This document shows, piece by piece, positions 1-10,801 of a stretch of 64,000 nt of DNA (the first letter of the stretch is position 1; each line of letters opens with the position of its first letter). Source of the stretch: Ceriagrion tenellum. Its lineage: Eukaryota; Arthropoda; Insecta; Odonata; Coenagrionidae. The translations under genes were made by a program, and so were the position numbers. The notes under the pieces are model-generated. The model worked only from the letters and a program-made list of their open reading frames with translations, did not search any database and was not told the origin of the DNA. The stretch spans positions 77,389,496-77,453,495 of the forward strand of contig OY720641.1 in the NCBI GenBank assembly GCA_963169105.1, written 5' to 3'.

Positions 1-149
1 GAGATGGGAAGCAACGGAAATTGATGTTTTCAAGGACTGTGAAGGTCACGCGGACGGAGCGAGTTGCCTGTAAATTACTCCTACGAGTTTGAGAGAAAAT
101 AAGTATTATGAAAAGTACTGCGAAGTAGAATAAAGATGATTTGTTACTC

Positions 150-260
150 ACCGATCTATTGAGAACAGTGGTGGAGGGAGAACCGATTGGGAAGAACTAT
201 CGAGGAAGACCAAGGATGGATTAATTTAAGGCAAATGAAAAGGGACGAGAAGATGATGAC
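150..260 (+). mobile_element. LINE reverse-transcriptase C-terminal remnant
   Basis: Read in one plus frame, this stretch gives VVEGEPIGKNYRGRPRMD followed by a stop. The pattern (hydrophobic)-E-G-x-x-x-G-K-x-x-R-G-R-P-R is the tail signature of many non-LTR retrotransposon reverse transcriptases, and is also seen in the clearer copies at 7.9 and 50.8 kb. No catalytic domain precedes it and stops follow at once. The purine-rich sequence down to about 600 may be more of the same decayed element but gives no recognisable protein. The call rests on a short motif only. Confidence 0.35.
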
Positions 261-924
261 TTAGAGGTGAGTTAAGCGTTAACTGGTGGGAGAAATTAGC
301 GGAGGCCTGCGAGCCAATGTGCGGATTTATGTCTCGTGATGGCGGTGTGAACTTGAGGAGTCTTTGGCTTTTGTGTTTTGAAAACTGTAATGAATGATGT
401 GATATGGGGATATCATTGTGTGGAGGCGGAAGAAGGACCGTGGGGAAAGGATAAGAAAATATGGGCGGAGTTGGAGATATGAGATCGGTGAAGTATGGAG
501 AATATTCAGTGGATAGAAAGGAAGATATAAAGTGAGAACTTTTCGGTATTGAATGAGAGGGAAGGTGGCTACTGGTTAGATAAGGAGACAATGGAGCAAT
601 TGGATGGAACTTGTAATCAACTGAGTATGGTCTATTGCTGATCTAGAGAACCTGTCCTTGGAACTGAGATACCTGAAAAATACTTTCCTTCAGAATGACT
701 AAGCTGGGAGATATACATATCAATATGGCCCAATGAAGGACTGTCACTGACAAAAAGGAACCAGCAGAGGATGACGATAAACTAATTCCCAAGGCTTGTC
801 TCCCATACATTTCAACCATCTCCAGCAAAATATCTGGGATTTCAGCCAAGTAAAATATCCAGACAATCCATATGCTACCTGGAAAACTCAAGAACAAACT
901 TGTATGAGTGAAATATGCCTCTGG

Positions 925-1160
925 CTGAAAGCAATAGGGATGTACTGGATTTCATGCGAGAGCTGCGAGCTGTATGCTGGTGAGACAGGTCCGACAATCG
1001 AGACCAGGATCAATAGGTGGTGCATCCGACTTGGCCATTCTTAACAATCTGCTGTGGCTGTCCACAGCAGTAACAGACTATCAAATTTTATTTGATGCCA
1101 CCAAATTATTTCGATCTAATGGCTTCTGGGTCCGCTTGACAAAAAATTTCAGACGGGGGA
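925..1160 (+). mobile_element. Penelope-like GIY-YIG endonuclease fragment
   Basis: The plus strand encodes ISCESCELYAGETGPTIETR, then RLGHS, a stop, and QSAVAVHSSNR. After a frameshift near 1080 it reads ILFDATKLFRSNGFWVRLTK. The order Cys-rich start, Y-x-G-E-T-G, T-R-I, R-L-G-H, S-A-V-A-x-H, F-D-x-T-K and G-F-W-x-R-L matches the GIY-YIG endonuclease at the C terminus of Penelope-like retroelements, which nicks target DNA. The reverse-transcriptase part is absent. One in-frame stop (about 1041) and a frameshift make it dead. The 5' and 3' element ends are not visible. Confidence 0.62.
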
Positions 1161-1604
1161 TGGATGAAGGTAGGACGACAGAAAACGTGAGAAGAGTTTA
1201 TGGTAATGATCACGAGTAAATGGTAATAATCGCGACAGATATTATTCTTCCTCTCCTTTGTGTAGGTTAGTGAAAGTAGGATATCTCGTAGGGCATCAGT
1301 GATGGCTAATTTTTTTTCTGTTAGGGAAGCTTGAAAAGTGCTTAATAGAGATCTATCCTCTCACTGCCCTCAATGGCGTGAGGCTGGTGGTCCTAGGACA
1401 CCAGACATCAAAAAACGGAGATAAATGGCTAGGGAAGGGTCGGATAGTGATGTATGATGTGGTGCTGTGCCGCTCTATTTTTGCTGTAACCGTGATTGGA
1501 GAGCGGGAAGAAGAAAAACTCATCAATCTCTTCCATTGCGCATTATGTGGCAAAATCATATCCTCCGTGCCATCCTGAAACGTGGGCAATATTTCTTGTA
1601 ACAT

Positions 1605-3180
1605 TAGCCTTGCGTCCAGCCTCGCGAGTGTCTTAGCGGCTCCCCAGAATCCCTCCTGTTACTGGTGATTTTTTTACTCTCTAGGAGTAGTGAGTGACAA
1701 TAATGTGCCCTTCCCGTTACGTTTTTTTTAGTTAGCAAATAGAATATTTCTGCGCGGTAATTATAGTTGAAACAGTGCCCATCACACCTAGGTTCCCGCG
1801 TTGCTCCACATGGCCGGAATATGGTTTCGCTGGCGCTGATGTCAGCGTCTTCACTTCGGCCCTGAAAACTCCGCGACGAAGACTGCGACTGTGAAATGGT
1901 CGTCTAGCCAGATGGAGCAACCCGTAAACACTGATGTCCTCTTCACATCACCGAAGAAGACTTCACTATGAGAGTCCGCTATGTTTGAGTGTACTAATCA
2001 ACGAAGAATTGATGCGGTTGCTCGAGATTAGGTCCACCGGTGATTTTGGGCTTTCTTTCACTCTTGGTAACTTAACTCGAAGTGGAACGTCATGGTTGTG
2101 AGCATTTATTGTTTAATAATGAGCCTCCAGAATATATTGCTACTCCATCTACTTAAAAGTTTAAGTACTTTTAAAGTATACTTTCAGAATATGCATGCGT
2201 TAACATGCTTTTGGTTTGCTTGATAGTGGTGACTGCGTATAATGCCGGAAACTAGTCTTAAGTTTTCGGGTTATTCGATTGGTACATCTTTTTTATTTGA
2301 ACGAAAATTTATGAAATTTCATCGACCGCTTTTGGCCCTCTGAACTGAATATTATCCGTGATGTTTTTCCGATATCCAGTCGGCAGTAATTGTAACTTAA
2401 TGTTCGAATGCTACGCGTCTCTTAAGCCATCTGCCGAATAATCGCGTCACATTGTTAAGAAGACATGCTGAAGTATGATTAGATGACGACATTGTTAAAT
2501 GTATTTAGCCGAGTTTTTGTGCGTTTACTAATTCTATCTTTTCCAAAAGCCTATAAGTGTTGGTCTGCTAGAAACCATTGTTGATGAGCTATCTTCTGAT
2601 TTTTCATGACTTCGAGAGTAAAATAAAACCCTCAGCTTTCATTTTTGACCGAATTCTCGTCAGAAAAAGGAATTGGTGTGGTAAACCTGACACTCATTTG
2701 ATTTCCACCGCTCGCGAGATTTATGTTCGTATTATTACTGATAATTACCGATTAGTTAATGATAATAAACTCTGTATCAGAGGCTTTGGAGGATTTGTTT
2801 GGGAGAACATCCTCCATTTTATCCCGCTCTAATGTTTGTCATTTTTCGGTTCTTCGCGACGAAAAATCGATCTGGTAGTGAATATAGAATTGCTGTTGAG
2901 GCCAATAAAATTATTTGAAAAATTTATGGCGCATATTTATTCGTTAGGAAAATTGCTGTGTTAACTTACGAGAGCGGCCTCAGTGAAATATAAGAGAGAT
3001 CATAATGTAGAACACTGATATTGTGGAAGGGCAGTCCATTATCAGTTCACCATGTAAAAAGCACCGTAGAAGGTAAAGATTGCTGCGTTTAATAATTCCC
3101 TCCATTTCTTGTACAGTGTATGCATTTGTGGAATTGAAACTCAGATGCATTTGGAAATGCATACGTTTCAGCTTAATGCA
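1605..3180. other. Intergenic, nothing recognisable
   Basis: AT-rich sequence with only short open frames and no domain, RNA gene or clear repeat that I can support. The block around 1780-1900 is locally richer in CpG. Confidence 0.5.
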
Positions 3181-3477
3181 TTATGTGTCTCAACCTGAGG
3201 ATAATGTGGCAAAGTTGACAGGCGTCGAAACTGTTTTATAACTTCGTGAAAAATTATGACCGAGAGTTGTTTTATTATGTGATGAATTTCCTCTGTATCA
3301 CGCCAGAAGACGCCAATTTCGGGGGGAGAATATTGTCTATTGTAGGCCTTTGGGATGTGAGTGTGGAGGAGGATGGAAATGGAGCGGTGGACGATAAAGA
3401 AGGCAAACGAGGAAGTGATTGGTGTAGTGGGTGAGAAGAGTAATACTTCTGGAGGATTTCAGTGAAGGTGGCTGCAA

Positions 3478-3590
3478 GAGGTAATGAGTGGCGAATGGCC
3501 ACTGAAGGCCATAATAGATGGGAGAATGTTGGGTAAGCGGGGAAGGGGAAAGGAGAAATAGACTTTAAGGACGGAATGAAAGGAGAAGAA
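3478..3590 (+). mobile_element. LINE reverse-transcriptase C-terminal remnant
   Basis: A plus frame reads LKAIIDGRMLGKRGRGKEK followed by stops. The I-I-(D/E)-G-R-M-L-G-K-R-G-R-G core is typical of the C-terminal tail of non-LTR reverse transcriptases. The surrounding 3340-3640 is strongly purine-rich on the plus strand, as expected of a decayed lysine/glutamate-rich tail. No other domain remains. Confidence 0.4.
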
Positions 3591-4368
3591 CGTACGCAGA
3601 GAGAGAAAAGCTTGTGTAACGAGATATGACCCTGCGCATGCAACAATCTGTAGAATTTTTAGTTTCTTACTTTTAGACCTTTTAGTGGTAAATTGGCGTA
3701 GTAATATTTAATTAAAAATACGCCTCTTAAACTGGTCATGTACATTTCTCTTCCCCTCCTTCCATTTCCCTCCGCTTCTCTATCCTTCTTCTGTTAGCTC
3801 ATGTAGAGGTGGCGCATTCTCATTCTCCCCATTTCGTCCTCACCCTCCAGTGTTATTTTTGACGATCTGTTTCCTATATCCTCGTCTTACATGAAGACGC
3901 ATATCTTATAATTTTTCAACAAAATACATTCTTGAAATTATTCTTATCGTCGATAGCAATCGGTCATTAATTGCACTATTATGTCTACATATCGTCAACA
4001 TCTGACTCAGAATCCACGTATCACGAGCTTCAATTGTTTTTCATTCAATTTTTGTCTGTCTACGTTTCCTCATCTCGCGAAAATGCATCTCGTATTTTAA
4101 TCGTTAGTCTTAGGTGTAATATTCTGCACAGAAGTCTTCTGATTTTCCGAAAACGGACATTTCCCCACGTCTGATCTTCCTTTCTCACCTTTTTAGGTGT
4201 CATGTTCCTGACTGCTTATATCACTGTCTGATCAGCTTTTATAACCCTTACTTGTGAATAATTTTTCCAATGTATGACGGCACCTTTTGTCCGAATTTTT
4301 GACTAATGCTTTCCACTGTATGCAGATGCAATATTCGCAAGTGTATATGGACAAGTGTATCTTGGCAA

Positions 4369-4399
4369 GTGTGTGTGTGTATGTATGTATGTATGTGTG
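4369..4399. repeat. (GT)n/(ATGT)n microsatellite
   Basis: A run of GT dinucleotides passes into ATGT tetranucleotides. It is a simple repeat with no sign of function. Confidence 0.85.
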
Positions 4400-4889
4400 C
4401 AATAAATATGCTGTTTAGGGAAATACGATGCCAATATTGATTGGCGTACGATGGAGCAGTACGATATTCCACTTTAGTTTTCCCTATGTATTTCCGTTTC
4501 CTTACATTTAGGCTTTTCCACACCATTCCGTTCTCTTCCTAAAAGTGAAAACCATGGTATCGAATACGCATGCTATCTCCGATTTTCCAATTTTTTCCTT
4601 TTTATCCCGAATTTTGGAAACGGCAGTTAGGCTGCTTTCGCGGGAGTGGGATATTTCATTTTTTACGAGCCATGGATCCCTGTGATGGAATCTCTTCCCT
4701 TCGAGAATATGATAGGGGCTGCTTCATGCTGTTAAATACATCCCCTCTGACATAGGCACTCTAAAGTTCTTGGTTTGTTGGTTGTTGGGGAAGGCGACCC
4801 ACTGTTGAAGTCATTTGCGCATATTTGACAGTAGGTGAGTGTGTTGATAAGGAAAGGATTCATCATGGGAAATGGAGGACGGGTGGGGT

Positions 4890-5262
4890 GGGGTTGGAAC
4901 TCCTAGAGAGACTGAGGCTACACGCTAGGCTTAGGTTGCTTGAGGAATTCTGAACTGGTGTGTTTCAGAGCGACACAGACAATAGTATCATGACGCCTCA
5001 CTACATCACTAGGTCTGACAGAAGCGATAAAATGAGAGAGATACATTGCCGAGCAGATGGGTAAAAAAACTCGTTCTTTCCGCGCACAATTATCGACTAC
5101 AGCAAAAATTGAGCTCCCGTAGGTACACTCCCACAATACATGTCACCATTTCACTTCCCAAAACCTTCTCCCTTACACCTTTACACGGCTGATGTCATAA
5201 CACCCCCTGCCACATGCCCATGCGGCGGCTCGCAGGGTAGTATGTAGATGTAGAAGAGAGAA
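4890..5262 (+). mobile_element. LINE family D, 3'-end copy 1
   Basis: This block is repeated in the same orientation at 41.95-42.25 kb and 63.42-63.86 kb, with an end fragment at 17.5 kb. Its 3' end is a CGGCGG block followed by a TAGTATGTAGATGTAG-type tail. The longest copy (63.4 kb) begins with codons for KAARFIKN, which marks it as the 3' end of a CR1/Jockey-like non-LTR retrotransposon. In this copy the plus frames give broken pieces such as LGLTEAIK and KTRSFRAQ interrupted by stops. It is 5'-truncated and non-functional. Long minus-strand open frames over it are antisense shadows. Confidence 0.6.
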
Positions 5263-5734
5263 ATATGCCAAATGAACAGCGGCCGCGAAAACAGTGTCTT
5301 GCTATTTTGTTGCATATTAACGGTAAAAATATGAATTAACACGAATGTTGTGATACGTCATAGGAAAAAACTGGTTTTTGGTCTGTATCATATTGTATTC
5401 CACAACTGAACAGTAGCAGCTTCCGCACGAGCTTGATTTCGTAGATTTTCGGGGAGTATAAATGGCTGGCATTTTTTGAAAAAAATTTTCAAATCTCAGC
5501 CGTCGTATACAGTCTATGCATGAGAGCTGAAACGAACGGCGTTCTTCTCCTCGTACACCAATCAGTGAGGAGTTACTATACGAAGTTTCAAGCTTTCAAT
5601 TTTGAATTTTGGCCAGCGTTTTATTCGATTCCTGCTCACTGTACGCGGTTTGACGTTTTCATACGACGGATGTCGGACATTTGAAGTGCTTCACCCATGT
5701 TGCATCCGTGTATTGATTTGAATCCCACTGGGAA

Positions 5735-5815
5735 ATATCTCCCTATGTGGAAATTGGAACCCGGGTATTCAGGATTGGAAAGCCTGTTGTCTGAGCAACT
5801 GTCCACCCGCTGCCT
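5735..5815 (-). mobile_element. tRNA-related SINE-like piece
   Basis: The minus strand carries an A-box-like region about 40 bases before CGGGTTCCAATTT, a B-box-like sequence. The spacing resembles that of the SINE-like element at 45.33 kb. There is no cloverleaf good enough to call a tRNA gene. Tentative. Confidence 0.3.
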
Positions 5816-6039
5816 TAAGCCGTAAGGTATTTATTCCTTGTGCATGCATTTACGGAGTTGAAATAGCTTTCGTGGAGCTCACTATTAGTTTTGTGCTTTA
5901 GATATTGCTGAAAAAAATGGTAGCCTCCTTTGAAATGTTAAATGATGTTTGAATTATAAATGATTTAGTACTTTCCCGGTTTGCCAAACATTTAACCCGG
6001 TGAATTTCGACGGATCCATCGGATAAATATCGGATAAGT

Positions 6040-6100
6040 CCATCGTCACCAGGATAATCATTACCCTGATGACGATGGAAGTGTTATACGTCGAAACGTT
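6040..6100 (+). ncRNA. Palindrome with hammerhead-like core
   Basis: An inverted repeat (CCATCGTCA at 6040 against TGACGATGG at 6071-6079) overlaps CTGATGA at 6066-6072. GAAAC follows at 6093-6097, with CGTC just before it that can pair with GACG at 6071-6074. The order CTGATGA, helix, GAA resembles a hammerhead core, but stem I is not convincing. It is probably a decayed relative of the better copies at 25.2, 41.0 and 47.4 kb. Confidence 0.3.
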
Positions 6101-6360
6101 GTTAGCAGCCAAACATTTAACCTGATGTGAGTCCCGAGAGAATTCACTCGTTGTTTGAAAATGTTTTTCGGTACATCTGAATTGGTAAATGAATTAACTA
6201 CAGATTTGGCGATATGTCCCTCGGGCCTTCATGATTTATGCATTCATCTCCATCTTTACATACGAATCTAAAACACAAGGCATTGACCTCAATATGTACT
6301 GTGCGGTGTGTTGGAGGTGTTTGCTGTGAATTGTGTGAAATACACAGAGGGAAAATAATT

Positions 6361-6425
6361 CGTCTGGACTGGGAATCGAACCCAGATATCTCGATTTTTC
6401 AATGGAAGAGGATGCCTTGGAACCT
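6361..6425 (-). mobile_element. tRNA-related SINE-like piece
   Basis: The minus strand contains GGGTTCGATTCCC, an excellent B box flanked by bases that can form a T-arm-like stem (CTGG/CCAG). The A-box side is weak. Best read as a decayed tRNA-derived SINE rather than a functional tRNA. Confidence 0.35.
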
Positions 6426-7579
6426 TTTAGGTACCTCTCTTCATTGATAGTCATCCGCTTACAAGTTCGGATAAGCACTTGAATTTTGAGAGGAATTTTG
6501 TTCCTGTTAAGGTCCTTGCTCTTTCTCCGATGAGGGTGTTTAGGACATACGCCTAGTAATGCTTTTCGAAAGTTACTCCGTGACAATTTCTCTTTTGATT
6601 TGCCGAGGAAAATGATGGTGAAGAGGTCTCTGAGCAGACTTAGATCTGGGCTATCTAAATCATTTTCACACACAGTATCATTTCTTATGATTTAATCTTA
6701 TATCGCATTCAAGCTCTTCTTCGATCATAATTCCTCAGACCTGGTGTTTATCTAATATTGTTTAGATTGTTTATCACTTTCGATTTTATACGGTTTACAA
6801 TGAATATTATTCTCAAGAAAGGTCCTGTAATGGCTGCCTTAATAATGTATTTTCAAAGAGATATACCTGCAGAATACTGCCGAGTACATTTAATATGTAT
6901 TTTTACTTCTGTTGTTCAGCTTCTCCCGAATAAGCTGGAAAGTTGTGTAGTGTTGAGGAAAATTTTTAAACTATGCATAACTCCGAGGGCGTTAATAAAA
7001 TTGTGGCAAATTTGGGAACTTTCAGGGAAACAAGTTACAAACCAGATCTCTCTTACTGGTTACCGTGGAGTGGCTGGCCCATGTGCATCAGCCACAGGTT
7101 CCTCATTCATAATTGAAATGTTTCGCCCGTGGGAAAATTGATACCGACGCTGATTGGTGGAATGTAACTTAATAATTCATCGGAGGAAAGGAGAAAGGAC
7201 TGCGTAGAGTCGTGGGTGAATGGAATTTCAGGCAAATTTGGGGGAGTTAACTTTTAAATTCAGGGAAATCGTGTGTTTCGTTTTTTTGTCGTCAGGGGAA
7301 ATCTACCGCTTGTGCTGATGCCTTATAGTTGTCGTGTGAAAGTTAAGCGACCACTGCAGCTTTACTTCCAGAAACTGGCGAGAACTTATTTCTCTTTAAA
7401 ATTTCTTGTTACTCATTTTCTAATTTGCCTCCCTGCAGTACCGTAAGCGTATCCCAAGCTCTTATTCTTTTTATCTCCTTTTCACTTCTTGCTTCGTATT
7501 TATATTCTTAATATCTTTTTTATCTCTTGCGGTGCTAAATCTGAGTGTATTCCCCTTCTGGAGATGAGATTGAAGGGAT

Positions 7580-7632
7580 AGGACCTCTAAAAACATTAGG
7601 ACATCTAAAAACATTCCTCCGGAATGTTTTTT
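7580..7632. repeat. 18-bp tandem duplication and hairpin
   Basis: AGGAC(C/A)TCTAAAAACATT occurs twice in direct succession (7580-7597 and 7598-7615). The second copy runs into a hairpin, AAAACATTCC against GGAATGTTTT, with a 3-base loop. Confidence 0.6.
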
Positions 7633-7796
7633 GAGTTCCGGTCAAACCACAAACTAATTGGGAATAATAGTGTGGTAGTTTCCCCTTGCTTTCCACACCG
7701 GGAGAAAGATGTCCAGCTTAATTCAACCGTTTCCTCTGGTCAGACGTAACTTGCAGCCGCTCAATTAATAACGGCTTGTTTATCTCATTATGGCTT

Positions 7797-8673
7797 CTTC
7801 TTCTTCTCTTCTAAAGGTTATCTTTGTTGCTGCAGCCACGACTTCCAACAATCTCTTTTTTCAGCCTTCCTCTTCATTTCATTGTACGAGGTGCATCCCA
7901 TTTCCATCGCCAATACTAATGGGTACGAAGTTCTCGGTCGTCCTCTCTGTCTTTCGCCTAGAATTTTTCCTTCCATAATATTTTGTATGAAGTTGTCGTG
8001 CCTGAGTAAGTGTCCGATGAGCTTTGCTTTTCTTGTTTTAATTGTTTCCAATATTTCTCTTTCTGTGTGTACTTCATTGAGTACTTGCTCATTAGTTTTC
8101 CTGTCGGTCCACCCAGTTTTTGTAATCCTCCTCCAAAACCATATTTCTGCAGCTTCAAGTTTGGTCATTTCACTCTTCCTTAGTGTCCATGTCTCGCATC
8201 CATATGTTAGCACACTCCATACAAAGCTTTTCAGGAATTTCTTCCTAGTCTCAATACTAATGCTGTTATTTACTAGAAGACTTTTCTTTAATTGAAAGGC
8301 TTTCTTGGCTAACGTTATTCTTCTTTTGACCTCAGAGGAGCAGTTGTTATGATTCTCTAATATGCTATCCAAGCAGCAGAACTCTTTCACTTCCTCCAGT
8401 CTCACTCCGTCTAAATATATATTCGTTATCTTTTCTCTTCTCTTTCTTTCTACCACTTTCTCTTCTCTTTTGTTTCTTAGTGTTTATTTTAAGTTTCAGT
8501 TTTAATAAAATATTATTTAGAATCTTAAGCATTCGACTTAATTCCTTCTCTGAGTCAGCTACTAGAGCTATGTCGTCTGCAAATCGAATGCAATGAATTT
8601 GTTTGCCATTTATTTTAATTCCTCTTGTCTTTGTTTTCATTTCAGACATTGCTTCTTCTATGTATATACTTCT
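7797..8673 (-). mobile_element. 5'-truncated LINE with 14-bp target duplications
   Basis: On the minus strand, 8673 down to about 8470 encodes the end of a reverse-transcriptase palm (IHCIRFADDIALVADSEKEL, containing the F-A-D-D catalytic motif). After a frameshift near 8460, the frame to 7818 gives the connection and C-terminal region (SVLTYGCETWTLRKSE, FWRRITK, GRPR). The coding tail ends in QQQR and is followed by a GAA-rich 3' end. The insert is bracketed by the same 14 bases, TCTCATTATGGCTT, at 7783-7796 and 8674-8687. This is the hallmark of target-primed reverse transcription and fixes both ends. Endonuclease and most of the polymerase are missing, so the copy was dead on arrival. The precise clade is not decided. 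Confidence 0.85.
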
Positions 8674-9530
8674 TCTCATTATGGCTTGCAGTAATTATTG
8701 AATCAGATGAATGGCTATTTTTCCATCCTGCATCCATGCATTCGCGCATACGCTCTAGAAATTCACCGCATTACGCGTCGCAAATTGAAATGCGAGTTCT
8801 CATGTACATCAGGTTGCTCAAATACGTGTCCAGTTTAAAACGGGCTTAAGCTTTGCACTTCACCGTCGAGCGTATCGGCAAGGGTGGCCCGACCGAGAGC
8901 ACATGCTCCCACCGGCATTGCTCTCAGGATCATTGTAGCTACTTGGCCCCTCTCCACGAAAAGGTGAAGACCCGCCGAAAGGACCTTTTATATAGTAAAT
9001 TTTATATCCAAAACTATTCTAAAGTTATTACACTTTTAAAGTTTTCATCTCCACCAATCATGTAAATTTCAACGGAGAACAGATGCTTATGTTTCGATCA
9101 TGCACATCACAATAGGAGTAACTATGCTTCAGTGATCATTATTCCCTCTGCTACATTACTTGGATTAGAACGTTATTTTTGTGCATTTATTACTTAATAT
9201 CACGCAGAAAAGAATCGCCCATTAGCTCATATACGGCAAAGATAATAACTCGTGGATATTAGCATATATCTAAAAATGTGGTCTCTTTATTTAGGTTGGA
9301 TTTAATCTTTAATTAGTTGGTGTCACTTAGAAAGTTATCATTATGTTTTTTCGGCTATCTAGGTGGCATTGGTCTTCCAGTTATCGCAACTCATTAAATT
9401 TCCATCTTAGTGAATGGAATCTTCCCACGAGTGAAAGAAGAATAAAATGTCGTGTTTTACAGAGATTTATTTTGCTCGACCATCGCCCATGCTTTAATTT
9501 CGGAGGTTTAGGTCGTATACTTCGTCTTAA

Positions 9531-9543
9531 CCCCCCCCCCCCC
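9531..9543. repeat. Poly-C tract (13 C)
   Basis: Uninterrupted run of 13 cytosines. Similar ten-base runs lie at 30063, 32933 and 34326. Confidence 0.9.
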
Positions 9544-10801
9544 AATATTTGCGAACAAACCACTTACCTTTGTGTCGTCAAGAATGTATATTGTCGAATC
9601 AAGTATTATCGTGAAAATGTACCCTTTGTGCCTGGAGCTTTTTACCTGGGGATGTAAGTGATGGATTGTCGAGATTTCAGTGCTTTCTCTCTAAGAGCAG
9701 TCCTCTAGCAACAACGGCTGCGGTAAAAATGAAATCATTCCACACAGAGCCATCTACATGCCGCCTAAGCAAGCATCGCATGACACCTATTGATTGCTAC
9801 GGCGGCATAAAGATGTCTCTGATTCCATTTAGCCAGGTTCGAACGTTATCTTCATATTATCATGTGGCCCCATTAGCCTGCGATAGGAGGAAATGAATTG
9901 GAATTTTTTCTGCCAGCTGCATGACAAAAGTTGGAATTTCTTTTTTCGTATTTCCGTTTAAGACGAGAATATTTTATGTGTAACCGCAATCACAATAATC
10001 GGTGATGGCATTCCCCGGATTTTAAGTCAGTTCGAGCGAGATAGTTCCCCAATCACGATGGAGACCAAGTTCGAAGTATGCATTTTAATTTCAGCAGCTT
10101 TAGGCAGCTTGAATTAAATATTTCGTTATTATTGGCGCAATAACACAGGAATACGACCAAAAAGCTGTTTGATTATTTTCAGCTATTTCCCATGTATTTT
10201 GGTGTGCTGAAAACGGAAAAAATATTGCAAAAAATCCTGGACGTCAGAATTTGCCAAAGAATGCAAAATTATCTTCAAATTAGGTAAATTTTTCTCAACT
10301 TTTGGTATTTTTTTAATCCTAGGGTTTTTTAAAAGTCATAATTGCTGTTAGTTAACTCACATCAGTGCATTCAAGATATACTGTGCCAAAAAAATATAAC
10401 CTTTATAGAAAGGAACTTTCAAGGTGTGCTAATGAAACCAGCATCGACATATTGCAAGCTGACCGCGCGAGATCTGATGAACCTAGGCTTGATTCAATCG
10501 CATTTCTTGGTTTTCACCGGTTCAAACTTGAATTTCCTTACGCTAGATGGCACTAATCCACGAACTTTTTTCCTATGATTATTTGAATTCCGGCGGTAGT
10601 GTCCTGAACTGAGGTACAAGTAAGAAAAGGAAGAATTTAACTTTTTTATGTTTTGTATTCTACATGTTAGTTCCTAACGTGAATCCACGAATCAATAAAG
10701 GACCAAAATAAGTAGATTATAGTATTGTTTTAGTTCACACTTTTTCATATAAGTTCGTGTTGGTTCGTCATTATTCAGACGTGTTTCCCTAAGTTAGCAG
10801 T

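Noticed and set aside
3195..3231. CTGAGGA...GTCGAAAC as a hammerhead
   Set aside because: The core words are in order, but helix II is weak and neither helix III nor stem I can be drawn.
4918..5136. Conserved minus-strand protein repeated at 42 and 63.6 kb
   Set aside because: The conservation is that of LINE family D on the plus strand, whose longest copy encodes KAARFIKN.
6361..6425. Functional tRNA gene on the minus strand
   Set aside because: The B box is good, but no acceptor stem or anticodon arm can be formed convincingly. Kept only as a SINE-like piece.
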